Shown here: in pieces, positions 26,388 through 34,980 of the stretch
How positions within the stretch are numbered: the first letter of the stretch is position 1
Layout of the letters: each line of letters starts with the position of its first letter
Assembly (NCBI RefSeq): GCF_023015985.1
Contig: NZ_JALKAO010000001.1
Span: 434,001 to 498,000 of the forward strand
Reading direction: 5' to 3'
Source of the DNA: Marivita sp. S6314
Lineage (GTDB): Bacteria > Pseudomonadota > Alphaproteobacteria > Rhodobacterales > Rhodobacteraceae
Length of the DNA stretch: 64,000 nucleotides
Notes under the pieces: generated by a model
What the model saw: only the letters and a program-made list of their open reading frames with translations
Databases searched by the model: none
Told to the model about the DNA's origin: nothing
Program-made: the position numbers and the translations under genes

Positions 26388-28517
26388 TCAGCCGCGTGCT
26401 TCGCGGATAAGGCGCAAGATGTCCTGCGCTGCATCCGGAATGTTGGTGCCCGGCCCAAAGATCGCCTTCACTCCCGCATCATAGAGGAACTGGTAATCCT
26501 GCTGCGGGATCACGCCGCCGCAGATGACCAGAATATCCCCCGCGCCCTGGGCTTTCAGCTCTTTCACCAGTTCAGGGGCCAGCGTTTTGTGACCCGCCGC
26601 CTGGCTGGAGATGCCAATCACATGCACATCATTGTCGATCGCGTCCTGGGCGGCCTCGGCCGGTGTCTGGAACAGCGGCCCCACATCCACGTCAAACCCG
26701 ATATCGGCAAACGCCGTGGCAATCACCTTGGCGCCCCGGTCATGTCCGTCCTGCCCCATCTTGACGACCAGCATCCGGGGGCGGCGGCCCTCGTCTTCGG
26801 CAAACCCTTCGACCGCGCGTTGGATGGCAGCGAAGCCTTCATCTCCTTCGTAGGCGGCCCCATAGACACCGGCGAGCGTTTTGACTTCTGCCCGGTGACG
26901 CCCGAACACTTTTTCCATGGACATGCTGATCTCCCCGACCGATGCGCGGGCACGGGATGCGTCCACCGCGGCTTCCAATAGATTGCCACCTTCCGCGGCG
27001 CACCGTTCCAGTTTTGCCAACGCCGCATCGCAGGCCGCCTGGTCGCGCGTCGCGCGGATCTGCGTCAACCGCGCCACCTGCGACTCGCGGACTGCCACGT
27101 TGTCGACGTCCAGAATGTCGAGGTCGTCTTCCTTCTCAAGACGGTACTTATTCACCCCAACAATCACATCCTCCCCTCGATCAATCAGGGCCTGACGCGT
27201 CGCAGCCGCCTCTTCGATGCGCAGCTTGGGCATGCCCGAGGCCACCGCCTTGGTCATGCCGCCCATCTCGTCTACTTCCTCGATCAGCTTCCAGGCTTCC
27301 TCAGCCAGATCATGGGTCAGCTTTTCGACGTAGTAGGAACCCGCCAGCGGATCGACCACGTTGGTCACGCCGGTTTCTTCCTGCAAAATCAGCTGCGTAT
27401 TCCGCGCAATGCGTGCAGAGAATTCAGTTGGCAGCGCAATCGCCTCGTCCAGCGCGTTGGTGTGCAGCGACTGCGTGCCACCCAGCACCGCGCTCATCGC
27501 TTCATAAGCGGTGCGGATCACGTTGTTATACGGGTCCTGCTCAGCGAGGCTGACACCCGAGGTCTGACAATGCGTCCGCAACATCTTGGAGCGGTCATTC
27601 TTCGCGCCCAGATCGTCCATGATCCGATACCAGAGCATCCGCGCCGCGCGCAGCTTGGCCGCTTCCATGAAGAAGTTTTTGCCGATTGCAAAGAAGAACG
27701 ACAACCGCCCGGCGAACTTGTCCACGTCCATCCCACGATCCATCGCGGTTTTCACGTATTCCTTGCCGTCCGCCAGCGTGTAGGCCAGCTCCTGCACAAG
27801 GTTCGCGCCCGCCTCCTGCATGTGATAGCCCGAGATCGAGATCGAGTTGAACTTCGGCATCTCGTTCGACGTGTATTCAATGATATCTGCGATGATCCGC
27901 ATCGACGGCTCTGGCGGGTACACGTAGGTGTTGCGGACCATGAACTCTTTCAGAATGTCGTTCTGAATGGTCCCCGACAGCAGCGCACGATCCACGCCCT
28001 GCTCTTCCCCGGCAACAATGAAATTCGCCAGGATCGGAATAACCGCGCCGTTCATCGTCATCGACACGGACACCTTGTCCAGCGGGATGCCGTCAAACAG
28101 GATCTTCATATCCTCAACGGAATCAATCGCCACACCGGCCTTGCCAACATCGCCCACCACCCGCTCGTGATCGCTGTCATAGCCCCGGTGCGTCGCCAGA
28201 TCGAAGGCGACCGACACGCCCTGCTGTCCCGCCGCAAGGTTCTTGCGGTAAAACGCGTTCGACGCCTCGGCGGTGGAAAACCCGGCATATTGACGAATCG
28301 TCCAAGGCCGCCCGGCATACATCGTGGCCTTCACCCCCCGCGTGAACGGCGCTTCCCCCGGGATCGTGCCCAGATGCGGCAGGTCCGCAATATCTTCTGC
28401 GGTGTAGAGTGGCTTGACCGCGATCCCTTCCAGCGTGTTCCAAGTCAAATCGTCCAGCGGACGTCCGCGCAGTTCCTTCTCAGCAAGGGCGCGCCATGTG
28501 TCTGTTTTGGCTGTCAT
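26388..28517 (-). CDS. Methylmalonyl-CoA mutase
   Basis: Adenosylcobalamin-dependent isomerase converting (R)-methylmalonyl-CoA to succinyl-CoA, the last step of propionyl-CoA assimilation. The 709-residue single chain has the N-terminal TIM-barrel with the mutase patches '[20 protein letters not shown]' and '[13 protein letters not shown]', and a C-terminal B12 domain with the base-off motif '[13 protein letters not shown]' (Asp-x-His-x-x-Gly) and '[10 protein letters not shown]'. The start at MTAKTDTW (ATG 28515-28517) has GAGGA upstream; the longer frame is antisense-like. Its neighbours pccA and pccB encode the preceding enzyme. The epimerase gene is not in the window. Confidence 0.97.
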   Translation of the reverse strand: MTAKTDTWRALAEKELRGRPLDDLTWNTLEGIAVKPLYTAEDIADLPHLGTIPGEAPFTRGVKATMYAGRPWTIRQYAGFSTAEASNAFYRKNLAAGQQGVSVAFDLATHRGYDSDHERVVGDVGKAGVAIDSVEDMKILFDGIPLDKVSVSMTMNGAVIPILANFIVAGEEQGVDRALLSGTIQNDILKEFMVRNTYVYPPEPSMRIIADIIEYTSNEMPKFNSISISGYHMQEAGANLVQELAYTLADGKEYVKTAMDRGMDVDKFAGRLSFFFAIGKNFFMEAAKLRAARMLWYRIMDDLGAKNDRSKMLRTHCQTSGVSLAEQDPYNNVIRTAYEAMSAVLGGTQSLHTNALDEAIALPTEFSARIARNTQLILQEETGVTNVVDPLAGSYYVEKLTHDLAEEAWKLIEEVDEMGGMTKAVASGMPKLRIEEAAATRQALIDRGEDVIVGVNKYRLEKEDDLDILDVDNVAVRESQVARLTQIRATRDQAACDAALAKLERCAAEGGNLLEAAVDASRARASVGEISMSMEKVFGRHRAEVKTLAGVYGAAYEGDEGFAAIQRAVEGFAEDEGRRPRMLVVKMGQDGHDRGAKVIATAFADIGFDVDVGPLFQTPAEAAQDAIDNDVHVIGISSQAAGHKTLAPELVKELKAQGAGDILVICGGVIPQQDYQFLYDAGVKAIFGPGTNIPDAAQDILRLIREARG

Positions 28518-29409
28518 TGTCCTCTGATCCTCTGATGTGCGTCTGACGTTGCCCCGCTCTGATGGCGGGGTCGAACGCCTGATGGTCCTGAAAATGCGCC
28601 AGCCCTTCGGCCCCGGCGCGCAACCACGCCAGATCCGCGGCTGTTCGGGCGCGCAGGGTCTGGCGGTGTGTGGGTGAAAACGGCTGCCAATGCCCATCCG
28701 GGTCGAACAGGGCGTCGGCATTGGGGATGTCCAACATGTCCAGACAGGCGCGCACACGCCGCGCGTCCGGGTGACGGTTGGTCCAGATGCCCTGTGCCGG
28801 CATGGGCGCCATGCGGCACCCGGTCAGCAAATCCGCCAGTTGGTCGGGCCGTTGCACGTGATGTTCGAACGCCGTCACGATGATCGGCACATCGGGCACG
28901 GCGCAGGCCAGATCGGTGATGACATCCCGCCACCGCCGGTCGGACGCAACCAAGCGCGCCCGGGCCGCCGCATCGGGCTGCGCAATCCCGCGCATCAGCC
29001 CGAAGGCCAGAGCCGATGTCCAATAGCTGTCCAGCGTGCGTATCTGTATCGACACCCGGCTGATCCGCCCGCCAAACGCATCGCACAGCCGTGCCATACG
29101 CGTGCCGATTTCCGGATAGAGCGTGGCGCATCGCAGGTTGGTGCGCAGCGCCCCGATCATGTTTGCATCGCTGATCACCAGCGCCTTGGCCCCGGTGGCC
29201 GCAACGCGCGCAAGCTGCACGGCGATGCGCCCCTTGGCCCGGATCCGTGGCCGCGTGCCAACCGGGCAGCCATGCACCCCGTCGAACAGGCCACCGCGCG
29301 TCACGCGTGGCCCCCAGAACGCCACCTGATCCGATCCAAACCGCGTCATGTAGTCCTGAAACGAACTCGACCCGGTGCGATGCGCCCCAAGATGCAAAAT
29401 CACGTCCAT
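28480..29409 (-). CDS. Sulfotransferase-like hypothetical protein
   Basis: A 309-residue protein beginning '[20 protein letters not shown]', a 5'-phosphosulfate/P-loop-like motif as in sulfotransferase-type proteins of marine alphaproteobacteria. A weak second motif, '[20 protein letters not shown]', could be the 3'-phosphate region. No membrane segment or signal peptide is seen. Its 3' end overlaps the methylmalonyl-CoA mutase start by 38 bases, an unusually long overlap that suggests coupling. Substrate unknown; assignment as a true sulfotransferase is tentative. Confidence 0.6.
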   Translation of the reverse strand: MDVILHLGAHRTGSSSFQDYMTRFGSDQVAFWGPRVTRGGLFDGVHGCPVGTRPRIRAKGRIAVQLARVAATGAKALVISDANMIGALRTNLRCATLYPEIGTRMARLCDAFGGRISRVSIQIRTLDSYWTSALAFGLMRGIAQPDAAARARLVASDRRWRDVITDLACAVPDVPIIVTAFEHHVQRPDQLADLLTGCRMAPMPAQGIWTNRHPDARRVRACLDMLDIPNADALFDPDGHWQPFSPTHRQTLRARTAADLAWLRAGAEGLAHFQDHQAFDPAIRAGQRQTHIRGSEDNDSQNRHMARPC

Positions 29410-29563
29410 ATAATGCCCTGCCTTGCCCTGGCCGGGCCCCGGCAAGACCCGGGATATGTCTCCGGATCGGCATCATGACGCCCCCTTTATGACAAAGGGA
29501 TTAACGCTAAAATTTTCTTGGCCTGCGCCAGTGCGCCTCTTCGCTTTGGGGAACCGGCACACT

Positions 29564-30043
29564 ATGTCTTTGCATATGAACAAAGTTTTAACAGTCCCTC
29601 TTGCCCTTGCCGCCTTGGCCCTGCCAATCGCGGTCTGGGCCACTGATGACACCGCCAACGCGCCCGACCCGTTGGCCGGGATGATCGTTGCGTCCTCGGA
29701 CGTGTCCCTTGAAGACTTCCAATGGCTCAAACGCCCGGTGGTGGTGTTTGCCGACACCGCGGCAGACCCGCGATATGTCCAGCAAATGCAATTGCTGACC
29801 CGCGAACTTGACCAATTGGAAGAGCGCGACGTCATCGTGATCACCGACACCGATCCTGCCGCCGCCAACGCGTTGCGCACGAAGTTGCGGCCGCGTGGCT
29901 TCATGCTGGCGCTGATTGGCAAGGACGGGCAGGTGAAACTGCGAAAACCGCTGCCCTGGAGCGTGCGGGAACTCACCCGGACCATCGACAAAATGCCCAC
30001 CCGGCAACAGGAAGTCCGCGACCGCCGCGCATCGGGCCTGTAG
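29564..30043 (+). CDS. DUF4174 domain protein, exported
   Basis: About 159 residues with a signal peptide or N-terminal anchor ('VPLALAALALPIAVWA' then Thr-Asp). The mature part has the DUF4174 core 'FQWLKRPVVVFADTAADPRY' and 'GFMLALIGKDGQVKLRKPLPW', a thioredoxin-like fold without the CxxC pair. ATG 29564 is chosen for a GGGGA upstream; ATG 29576 (MNKVLTV) would give a more classical signal peptide. Function is unknown. Confidence 0.72.
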   Translation: MSLHMNKVLTVPLALAALALPIAVWATDDTANAPDPLAGMIVASSDVSLEDFQWLKRPVVVFADTAADPRYVQQMQLLTRELDQLEERDVIVITDTDPAAANALRTKLRPRGFMLALIGKDGQVKLRKPLPWSVRELTRTIDKMPTRQQEVRDRRASGL

Positions 30044-30052
30044 GCCGGAACG

Positions 30053-30081
30053 TTGCGCGGCCCCGCGCGATACCCTATATT
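30053..30081 (+). promoter_or_regulatory. Candidate sigma-70 promoter for a micro-ORF
   Basis: TTGCGC (30053-30058) and TATATT (30076-30081) are separated by exactly 17 bases, close to the -35/-10 consensus at the -10 box (5 of 6). It lies between the DUF4174 stop and the 22-codon frame at 30125. GC-rich alphaproteobacterial promoters often show a poor -35, so this is a candidate only. Confidence 0.45.
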
Positions 30082-30124
30082 AAGGCTGTGGTGCCAAACG
30101 GGGCCACGAACCGGAGGTTTCGAT

Positions 30125-30193
30125 ATGTCGAACAAGCCAGTCAAACACAAACCCCCGATCACTGGTCAGACCGGGCCGCGCCCGGGCTATTGA
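30125..30193 (+). CDS. Candidate 22-residue micro-protein
   Basis: ATG at 30125 preceded by a strong GGAGG (30113-30117, spacing 7), then 22 codons and TGA. The peptide is MSNKPVKHKPPITGQTGPRP followed by Gly-Tyr: basic, rich in Pro and Lys, and without a hydrophobic segment. A plausible -10 box lies 44 bases upstream. Its end overlaps the convergent gene 30159-30743 by 35 bases. Evidence for translation is only the ribosome site and promoter; it could be a chance frame. Confidence 0.45.
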   Translation: MSNKPVKHKPPITGQTGPRPGY

Positions 30194-30743
30194 TCGGACG
30201 GCGGTTCAAGCTGTCATCCAGCACCGCACACGCCTGACGCCCCAACTCCAACGCTTCTTTCTTCATCGAGATGTAATCCGTGTACATCCGGATGCGCTGT
30301 AACTGCGGCGTTGCCTCGGCGCGAAAATGCTCAGAACGCAGATCCTCGATCATCGCTTCGATGGCAAACACCTGATTGTAGTACCGCACCACGGGCCGGA
30401 TCACCGGTTCCGGCAGGATCTGCACATCCGGCAGGATGGATTGGAACATCGTGTCATTCCGTTCGCTTGGAATCAGCGGCACATAGCTGTCATCCGCGTC
30501 CATCTGCGCAACCATGTCGCGCCAGGCTTCGTCCAGATCAAAGGCCGGATTGCCAAGGATATCCACGTAGTGCTGAATTTCCGCCGCCAGCGCTGTCTGC
30601 ACGTCAATGCTGCGTTCGGCCCGCCTGCGACGATCCCGCCGCCGTTCCCGGTAGCCAGACACGAACCAGCCCAACGCCACCACAAGAGCCCCGACAAGCG
30701 CGGCTCCCAATCGTGGATCAGCAAGCGGGCTGGTCGTCTCCAT
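30159..30743 (-). CDS. Membrane-anchored hypothetical protein
   Basis: A 194-residue protein with one N-terminal membrane helix (about residues 10-30, 'LGAALVGALVVALGWFVSGY') followed by a very basic stretch 'RERRRDRRRRAER' on the cytoplasmic side and a helical soluble domain. No catalytic motif is recognised. It starts 5 bases after the pccA stop, so it is probably co-transcribed with pccA. The C-terminal end overlaps the convergent micro-ORF. Confidence 0.65.
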   Translation of the reverse strand: METTSPLADPRLGAALVGALVVALGWFVSGYRERRRDRRRRAERSIDVQTALAAEIQHYVDILGNPAFDLDEAWRDMVAQMDADDSYVPLIPSERNDTMFQSILPDVQILPEPVIRPVVRYYNQVFAIEAMIEDLRSEHFRAEATPQLQRIRMYTDYISMKKEALELGRQACAVLDDSLNRRPINSPGAARSDQ

Positions 30744-30748
30744 GACGC

Positions 30749-32749
30749 TTATTCGAACTCCATGATCACGTCATCCACGGCCAGACTGTCGCCCGCCGCC
30801 GCGTTGATCTTGGACACGGTGCCTTTGCGTTCGGCGCGCAGGATGTTCTCCATCTTCATCGCCTCAACGGTACATAGCGCCTGCCCTTCCTGAACCTCGT
30901 CGCCGACCTCGACATCGACCTTCACGATCAGGCCGGGCATCGGACACAGCAACATCTTGGAGGTATCCGGCGGCAGCTTTTCGGGCATCAAACGGGCCAG
31001 TTCGGCCTGACGCGGGCTGCGCACATGCACCTTGATTTCCGCGCCACGTGTGCGGATCCGGAACCCGCCCGAGATCTTGCCCACTTTCATCACCAGCGGA
31101 TCGCCATCCACGCTCATGTGGGCCAGTTGATCGCCCGGTGTCCAATCGCCCTGAACACGCAGCTCTGCGCCATCCGCAAATCGCACGGTCGAGCCTTCGT
31201 GATCGGCCGCAATCGTCACGTCGAAATCATGCCCCTGCAGCGCGACGTTCCAGTCTTCGCCAACATGACGTTCGTGGTTGTCGAGCGTGCCGGAAATGCG
31301 CGCGCGCCGGATTTCCGCCACCCGGTTCATCGCCGCACATGACGCCGCCACGCGGCGCAGGTTGGTATCGTCCAGCGTGACGCCAGCAAACCCGTCCGGG
31401 TATTCCTCTTCGATAAACGCGGTTGTCATGTCGCCCGAGATGAACTTCGGATGATCCATCACAGCCGCCACAAACGGCAGGTTGTGTCCGATGCCCTCGA
31501 CCTCGAAACTGTCGAGCGCGTTGCGCATCGTCTCGATCGCCGCGTCGCGCGTCGGACCCCAGGTGCACAGTTTCGCGATCATCGGGTCGTAATACATGCT
31601 GATCTCGCCGCCCTCAAAGACGCCGGTATCATTGCGCACGATGCCGTCCCCCAATGGTCCCTCGGCGGGTGGGCGGTAGCGGGTCAGACGCCCGATGGAC
31701 GGCAGGAAGTTGCGATACGGGTCTTCGGCATAGAGCCGGTTCTCAATCGCCCAGCCGTTGATCTTGACATCATCCTGCGTGATCGACAGCGGCTCGCCAT
31801 TGGCGACACGGATCATCTGTTCGACCAGATCAACGCCAGTGATCAGTTCGGTGACAGGGTGTTCCACCTGCAGACGTGTGTTCATCTCAAGGAAATAGAA
31901 GTTCTTGTCGCCATCGACGATGAACTCCACCGTGCCCGCGCTGGCATAGCCCACCGCCTTGGCCAACGCGACCGACTGGTCGCCCATTGCCTTGCGTGTC
32001 GCTTCATCCAGGAACGGGCTGGGGGCTTCCTCGACCACCTTCTGGTTCCGGCGCTGGATCGAACATTCGCGTTCGTTCAAGTAAATCCCGTTGCCATGCG
32101 CATCGCACAGCACCTGGATTTCGATGTGCCGCGGCTGGGTCACGAATTTTTCGATAAAAATTCGGTCATCCCCAAAGGATGACGCCGCCTCGTTCTTGGA
32201 CGACTGGAAGCCTTCCCGCGCCTCGTCATCGTTCCACGCGATCCGCATGCCCTTGCCACCGCCACCGGCAGAGGCCTTGATCATCACCGGATAGCCAACC
32301 TCGTTCGAGATCTTCACCGCCTCTTCGGCGTCCTCGATCAGGCCCATATAGCCGGGCACGGTGGACACGTTCGCCTCCTGCGCGATTTTCTTCGAGGTGA
32401 TCTTGTCCCCCATCGCCTCGATCGCTTTCACAGGCGGTCCGATAAACGCCACGCCAGCGGCTTCAAGCGCTTCGGCGAATTTCGGGTTCTCCGACAGGAA
32501 ACCATAGCCCGGATGCACCGCCTGTGCGCCGGTCTGCTTGATCGCGTCCATCACCTTGTCGATGACGATATAGGACTGGTTGGCAGGCGGCGGGCCGATA
32601 TGCACCGCCTCGTCCGCCATTTCGACATGCAGCGCGTTCTTGTCTGCATCCGAATAGATCGCCACCGTCTTGATACCCATCTTGCGGGCCGTTTTGATCA
32701 CCCGGCAGGCAATTTCGCCCCGGTTGGCAATCAGGATCTTGTCGAACAT
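30749..32749 (-). CDS. pccA: Propionyl-CoA carboxylase alpha subunit (biotin carboxylase + BCCP)
   Basis: A 666-residue biotin enzyme subunit. Order of domains: biotin carboxylase (about 1-450) with 'KILIANRGEIACRVIKTA', ATP-grasp glycine loop 'GGGGKGMRI' and 'FLEMNTRLQVEHPVTE'; a linking BT domain; and a biotinyl domain with the target lysine in 'VEAMKMEN' (about residue 632). With PccB it carboxylates propionyl-CoA to methylmalonyl-CoA. The pairing with pccB, mutase and PccR in this window supports propionyl-CoA over methylcrotonyl-CoA as substrate. The promoter region (32750-32872) holds a terminator for the upstream gene. Confidence 0.95.
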   Translation of the reverse strand: MFDKILIANRGEIACRVIKTARKMGIKTVAIYSDADKNALHVEMADEAVHIGPPPANQSYIVIDKVMDAIKQTGAQAVHPGYGFLSENPKFAEALEAAGVAFIGPPVKAIEAMGDKITSKKIAQEANVSTVPGYMGLIEDAEEAVKISNEVGYPVMIKASAGGGGKGMRIAWNDDEAREGFQSSKNEAASSFGDDRIFIEKFVTQPRHIEIQVLCDAHGNGIYLNERECSIQRRNQKVVEEAPSPFLDEATRKAMGDQSVALAKAVGYASAGTVEFIVDGDKNFYFLEMNTRLQVEHPVTELITGVDLVEQMIRVANGEPLSITQDDVKINGWAIENRLYAEDPYRNFLPSIGRLTRYRPPAEGPLGDGIVRNDTGVFEGGEISMYYDPMIAKLCTWGPTRDAAIETMRNALDSFEVEGIGHNLPFVAAVMDHPKFISGDMTTAFIEEEYPDGFAGVTLDDTNLRRVAASCAAMNRVAEIRRARISGTLDNHERHVGEDWNVALQGHDFDVTIAADHEGSTVRFADGAELRVQGDWTPGDQLAHMSVDGDPLVMKVGKISGGFRIRTRGAEIKVHVRSPRQAELARLMPEKLPPDTSKMLLCPMPGLIVKVDVEVGDEVQEGQALCTVEAMKMENILRAERKGTVSKINAAAGDSLAVDDVIMEFE

Positions 32750-32807
32750 GTCAGTCCCTTTCCGTCAGTCTTTTCTTGGCTCGGGACAGCGCCCGCAGCG
32801 ATGGCAT

Positions 32808-32842
32808 AAAAAAGACCGCCAAGGCGCAGGGCCTCAGCGGTC
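32808..32842 (-). terminator. Rho-independent terminator between a lipoprotein gene and pccA
   Basis: GACCGC (32814-32819) pairs with GCGGTC (32837-32842), with an inner AGGC/GCCT stem; on the minus strand the hairpin is followed by six T residues (A run 32808-32813). It ends the leftward lipoprotein transcript, so pccA has its own promoter between about 32750 and 32807 or reads through. Confidence 0.8.
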
Positions 32843-32872
32843 AGAATCCGTGAGTGGGGTGTTATGTCAGTG

Positions 32873-33088
32873 TCAGCAGCGTTCCGGGTAGGTCTGGCAA
32901 TAGGCGACATTCGCCGCCCCGCCAAGCGCCGCCCCGGTGAGCGGGTCGCCCCCGGTTGCAACGGCTGTCCCTGCGCCGGCTGCGCCACCCAGAAGCGCCT
33001 GTTCGCCCAACGTGTCGCCGCAGGCCGACAGGCCAAACAGCGCACATACCGACAGGACGCATCTCGTTCTGCTTGTTGATCGGCCCAT
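32873..33088 (-). CDS. Small lipoprotein, Gly/Ala-rich
   Basis: A 71-residue protein with a type II signal peptide: 'VCALFGLSACGD' contains the lipobox Leu-Ser-Ala-Cys. The mature part is Gly/Ala-rich ('LGGAAGAGTAVATGGDP') with a C-terminal 'YCQTYPERC' that could form a disulfide. AAGGAG lies upstream of the ATG. The glycine-zipper-like stretch resembles small outer-membrane lipoproteins of the 17-kDa surface antigen type, but it is much shorter. Function unknown. Confidence 0.72.
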   Translation of the reverse strand: MGRSTSRTRCVLSVCALFGLSACGDTLGEQALLGGAAGAGTAVATGGDPLTGAALGGAANVAYCQTYPERC

Positions 33089-33425
33089 GTCTCTGCTCCT
33101 TCGCTTTTCGTTGCCTGAGACATATCAACACCCCGGATCGGCTCCGGGTTCCAGTCACAGCCGCGCGAAGAGGCTTTTTGGGCAGATCCCCGCCCAATCT
33201 CGTAACATCTTGATCCGGAATAAAAAATGTCGGGCGCTTGGCATGGGGTGTGACCAAGGCGCCCGACAGGGGAAGGGTAACGGTGAACATACGGCGCAAT
33301 CTGCCAACGCCGTGTCACTAGGAACATATCCACAGTGTCAGAACCGCGTGACGCGTCAATCGCAGACACGATACAACCCAAGGTATCGGCCTTTTCCCGC
33401 GCAAATTGACCCTGCGTAAGCGACA
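33089..33425. other. 337-base stretch without a supported gene
   Basis: Between the lipoprotein start and the end of the next leftward gene. It contains a strong minus-strand terminator at 33222-33268 and is otherwise unremarkable; the open frames crossing it on either strand show no family features, no ribosome sites and a poor residue composition. The 157 bases between the upstream stop (33426) and the terminator could encode a small RNA or be a 3' UTR. The promoter of the lipoprotein gene must lie at about 33090-33200. Confidence 0.5.
33222..33268 (-). terminator. Strong Rho-independent terminator
   Basis: TGTCGGGCGCTTGG (33228-33241) pairs with CCAAGGCGCCCGACA (33254-33268) with one bulged base; on the minus strand six T residues follow (A run 33222-33227). 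It most simply ends transcription from the hypothetical gene at 33426-33785 or from the lipoprotein gene upstream of it. Confidence 0.85.
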
Positions 33426-33785
33426 TCATGCCCATTCCCCACCGTCAAAGGCGTCTGGGAAGGCCGCGCGCGCCGCGGTTTCGTCGATAATCAGCAGCGA
33501 CTCGTAGCTTTCGGGATCAAACGGATCGTCATAGGGCAGCACCTCGCGTCCGAACAGCCAGCTCAGCCGCCCGGCATCCAGATTGCCCCGCTCGAACGGT
33601 TCGGTCCCGAAATGCCGCCACAGCGCCCCCATGAACGCCGCATCCGCGCGCTTGTCCGGGGGACGCCGGTCGCGGTAGCGTTCGCGGCGCACAATGGCCG
33701 TCACCCCCTTGGGGTTTGGCCTGCGAATGACAAACTGGAAATCCGTACCCGGAAGCCGCCCGGGGAACCCGCGATGTTTCAGCAT
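33426..33785 (-). CDS. Conserved-looking hypothetical protein
   Basis: A 119-residue soluble protein with no signal peptide, basic at the N-terminus (many Arg in residues 1-45) and acidic at the C-terminus ('PYDDPFDPESYESLLIIDE'). A GGAGG lies four bases before the ATG at 33783-33785. I do not recognise a family. It is one of several small genes between pccA and pccB, on the same strand. Confidence 0.62.
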   Translation of the reverse strand: MLKHRGFPGRLPGTDFQFVIRRPNPKGVTAIVRRERYRDRRPPDKRADAAFMGALWRHFGTEPFERGNLDAGRLSWLFGREVLPYDDPFDPESYESLLIIDETAARAAFPDAFDGGEWA

Positions 33786-33815
33786 GGGACCTCCATGCGC
33801 ATCGCGCGGGGAAAG

Positions 33816-33836
33816 GGGGCGGACGGTGCCCGCCCC
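33816..33836 (-). terminator. Hairpin after the small lipoprotein gene
   Basis: GGGGCGG (33816-33822) pairs with CCGCCCC (33830-33836) around a 7-base loop. On the minus strand it follows the 48-residue lipoprotein stop by 10 bases, then runs into CTTTCCCC. The U tract is short, so strength is moderate; it lies just upstream of the next leftward start. Confidence 0.6.
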
Positions 33837-33845
33837 GTTAAAAGT

Positions 33846-33992
33846 TTACTTGTATTTGCCGGTGTGTTTGGGCTCGTAGCTGATCGGCTCCGGATCAATG
33901 ACCACAAACTCTTCTTCGGCCTGTTTTTGTCCACATGCAGCAACCGCTGCAAGAAGACCGACCGCGGCAAGAAGCTTGATGCTCTTGGACAT
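33846..33992 (-). CDS. 48-residue lipoprotein
   Basis: Small frame with a strong ribosome site (AGGAGAAC) before ATG 33990-33992. The signal sequence 'LLAAVGLLAAVAACG' has the lipobox Ala-Ala-Cys with Cys20. The 28-residue mature tail is acidic then ends with a basic 'KHTGKYK'. The composition and the paired promoter and terminator layout argue that it is real. I believe similar short lipoproteins occur in related roseobacters, but this was not checked. Confidence 0.75.
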   Translation of the reverse strand: MSKSIKLLAAVGLLAAVAACGQKQAEEEFVVIDPEPISYEPKHTGKYK

Positions 33993-34206
33993 CTTGTTCT
34001 CCTGTCAGGTTCAAAGGACCCAACAAGACCTGATGGCCCTGCCTGTCCTCGGTTCGAGGTAATGACTGCTTGGGTGCAGTCGCGGGCAGAATACCGCGAA
34101 ATTGCCGCGAAAAGATATCCACAGACAGACAGATGAGCGGGTTGTGTCTCAAAAGACTCAACCCCGCGCGACCCGCCGGTCCGATACGCAACATGTTGTA
34201 GAGCCA

Positions 34207-34590
34207 TCAAAAAAACTCCAAGATGCAGGTTTCATCCTCGACGCGATACGCCTCGAAAAACTGGGTGACATCGGGGGTGGCTTCGCCGAATTCGGTCTCG
34301 GTCTGGCTCAGCGAAATCACGATCTGGCTTGGCTTGGGGCCGGTCTGCGCGATCCGATCAAGCGCGAATGTCTGGCACAAATGCTGCATGTCGATCTCCA
34401 CATCCTCGTATTCCCGCCCCGCGTCCCCGATCTCGGGCGCGACAAAGCGAAAGCGATAAACCAGCCCTCCTCCGGGCCTGTCCCAGAGCATCTCCAGAAA
34501 GCGAACCGGCTGGCCTGACGGCACGGTCAGGTCGTCAGCACTGACGCTTTGCGCCACAAAAAGCGCCACCGCTGCAACCGACCACCGCAT
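34207..34590 (-). CDS. Exported hypothetical protein, probably DUF6497
   Basis: A 127-residue protein from MRWSVAAVAL (ATG 34588-34590). The signal peptide ends near 'ALFVAQSVSADD'. The mature part contains 'LTVPSGQPVRFLEMLWD', 'VEIDMQHLCQTFAL' and 'PKPSQIVISLSQTETEFGEA', ending with a Cys near the C-terminus ('DETCILEFF'). This matches my memory of the Rhodobacteraceae family DUF6497, which some genomes mislabel acetolactate synthase; no such enzyme is visible. The start overlaps the stop of the upstream gene (TGATG). Confidence 0.65.
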   Translation of the reverse strand: MRWSVAAVALFVAQSVSADDLTVPSGQPVRFLEMLWDRPGGGLVYRFRFVAPEIGDAGREYEDVEIDMQHLCQTFALDRIAQTGPKPSQIVISLSQTETEFGEATPDVTQFFEAYRVEDETCILEFF

Positions 34591-34940
34591 CACCCTTGCG
34601 GCCCCGCTTGCGCCCAGTTCACCCACCGGGCCCGCGCGCGCGGATCACTCAGCACATCCTCCACCCGGCGCACAATCGCCGCGGACCGCCCGGATGGCGG
34701 CACCCGGCCGCCGGCTGTCACGCGGAGCCCGTCCGCCAGACGATCCACCCGCACAACCGGGGAAAAGCCCCGCACCCGCTGCAACGCCCGCCACAGGTCC
34801 TGCCGCACCTGCTGGGCAAGCCGCCCCGCATGGCACATCGGAAACAGCGACACAGCCGACACATCGAACCGCGCAGGCAGGTGCCGGGCCAAGGTCAGAC
34901 CGTCCCCGTCGCGCAAAATATGCCAGCCATTACGTGCCAT
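34590..34940 (-). CDS. Hypothetical protein
   Basis: A 116-residue basic protein ('ARNGWHILRDGDGLTLARHL', many Arg) with no signal peptide or membrane segment. A region 'FDVSAVSLFPMCHAGRLAQQV' and the C-terminal 'VEDVLSDPRARARWVNWAQ' look conserved in style but match nothing I can name. It is transcribed leftward, just upstream of and overlapping the exported DUF6497-type gene, 40 bases after the pccB stop. Confidence 0.6.
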   Translation of the reverse strand: MARNGWHILRDGDGLTLARHLPARFDVSAVSLFPMCHAGRLAQQVRQDLWRALQRVRGFSPVVRVDRLADGLRVTAGGRVPPSGRSAAIVRRVEDVLSDPRARARWVNWAQAGPQG

Positions 34941-34980
34941 GTGTGCCTAACTCGTAGGCCGGGCTTCAGCCCGGCATCCC

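Noticed and set aside
27312-28535. Long plus-strand frame opposite methylmalonyl-CoA mutase
   Set aside because: Shadow frame without motifs; the mutase on the other strand is unambiguous.
32131-32163. Inverted repeat CGAATTTTT/AAAAATTCG in pccA
   Set aside because: It lies inside the conserved coding sequence for the ATP-grasp region, and there is no reason to give it a separate function.
34031-34090. Possible tRNA T-arm (GGTTCGAGG) in the gap before a lipoprotein gene
   Set aside because: The stem and loop spacing do not fit a T-arm, and no acceptor or anticodon stem surrounds it.
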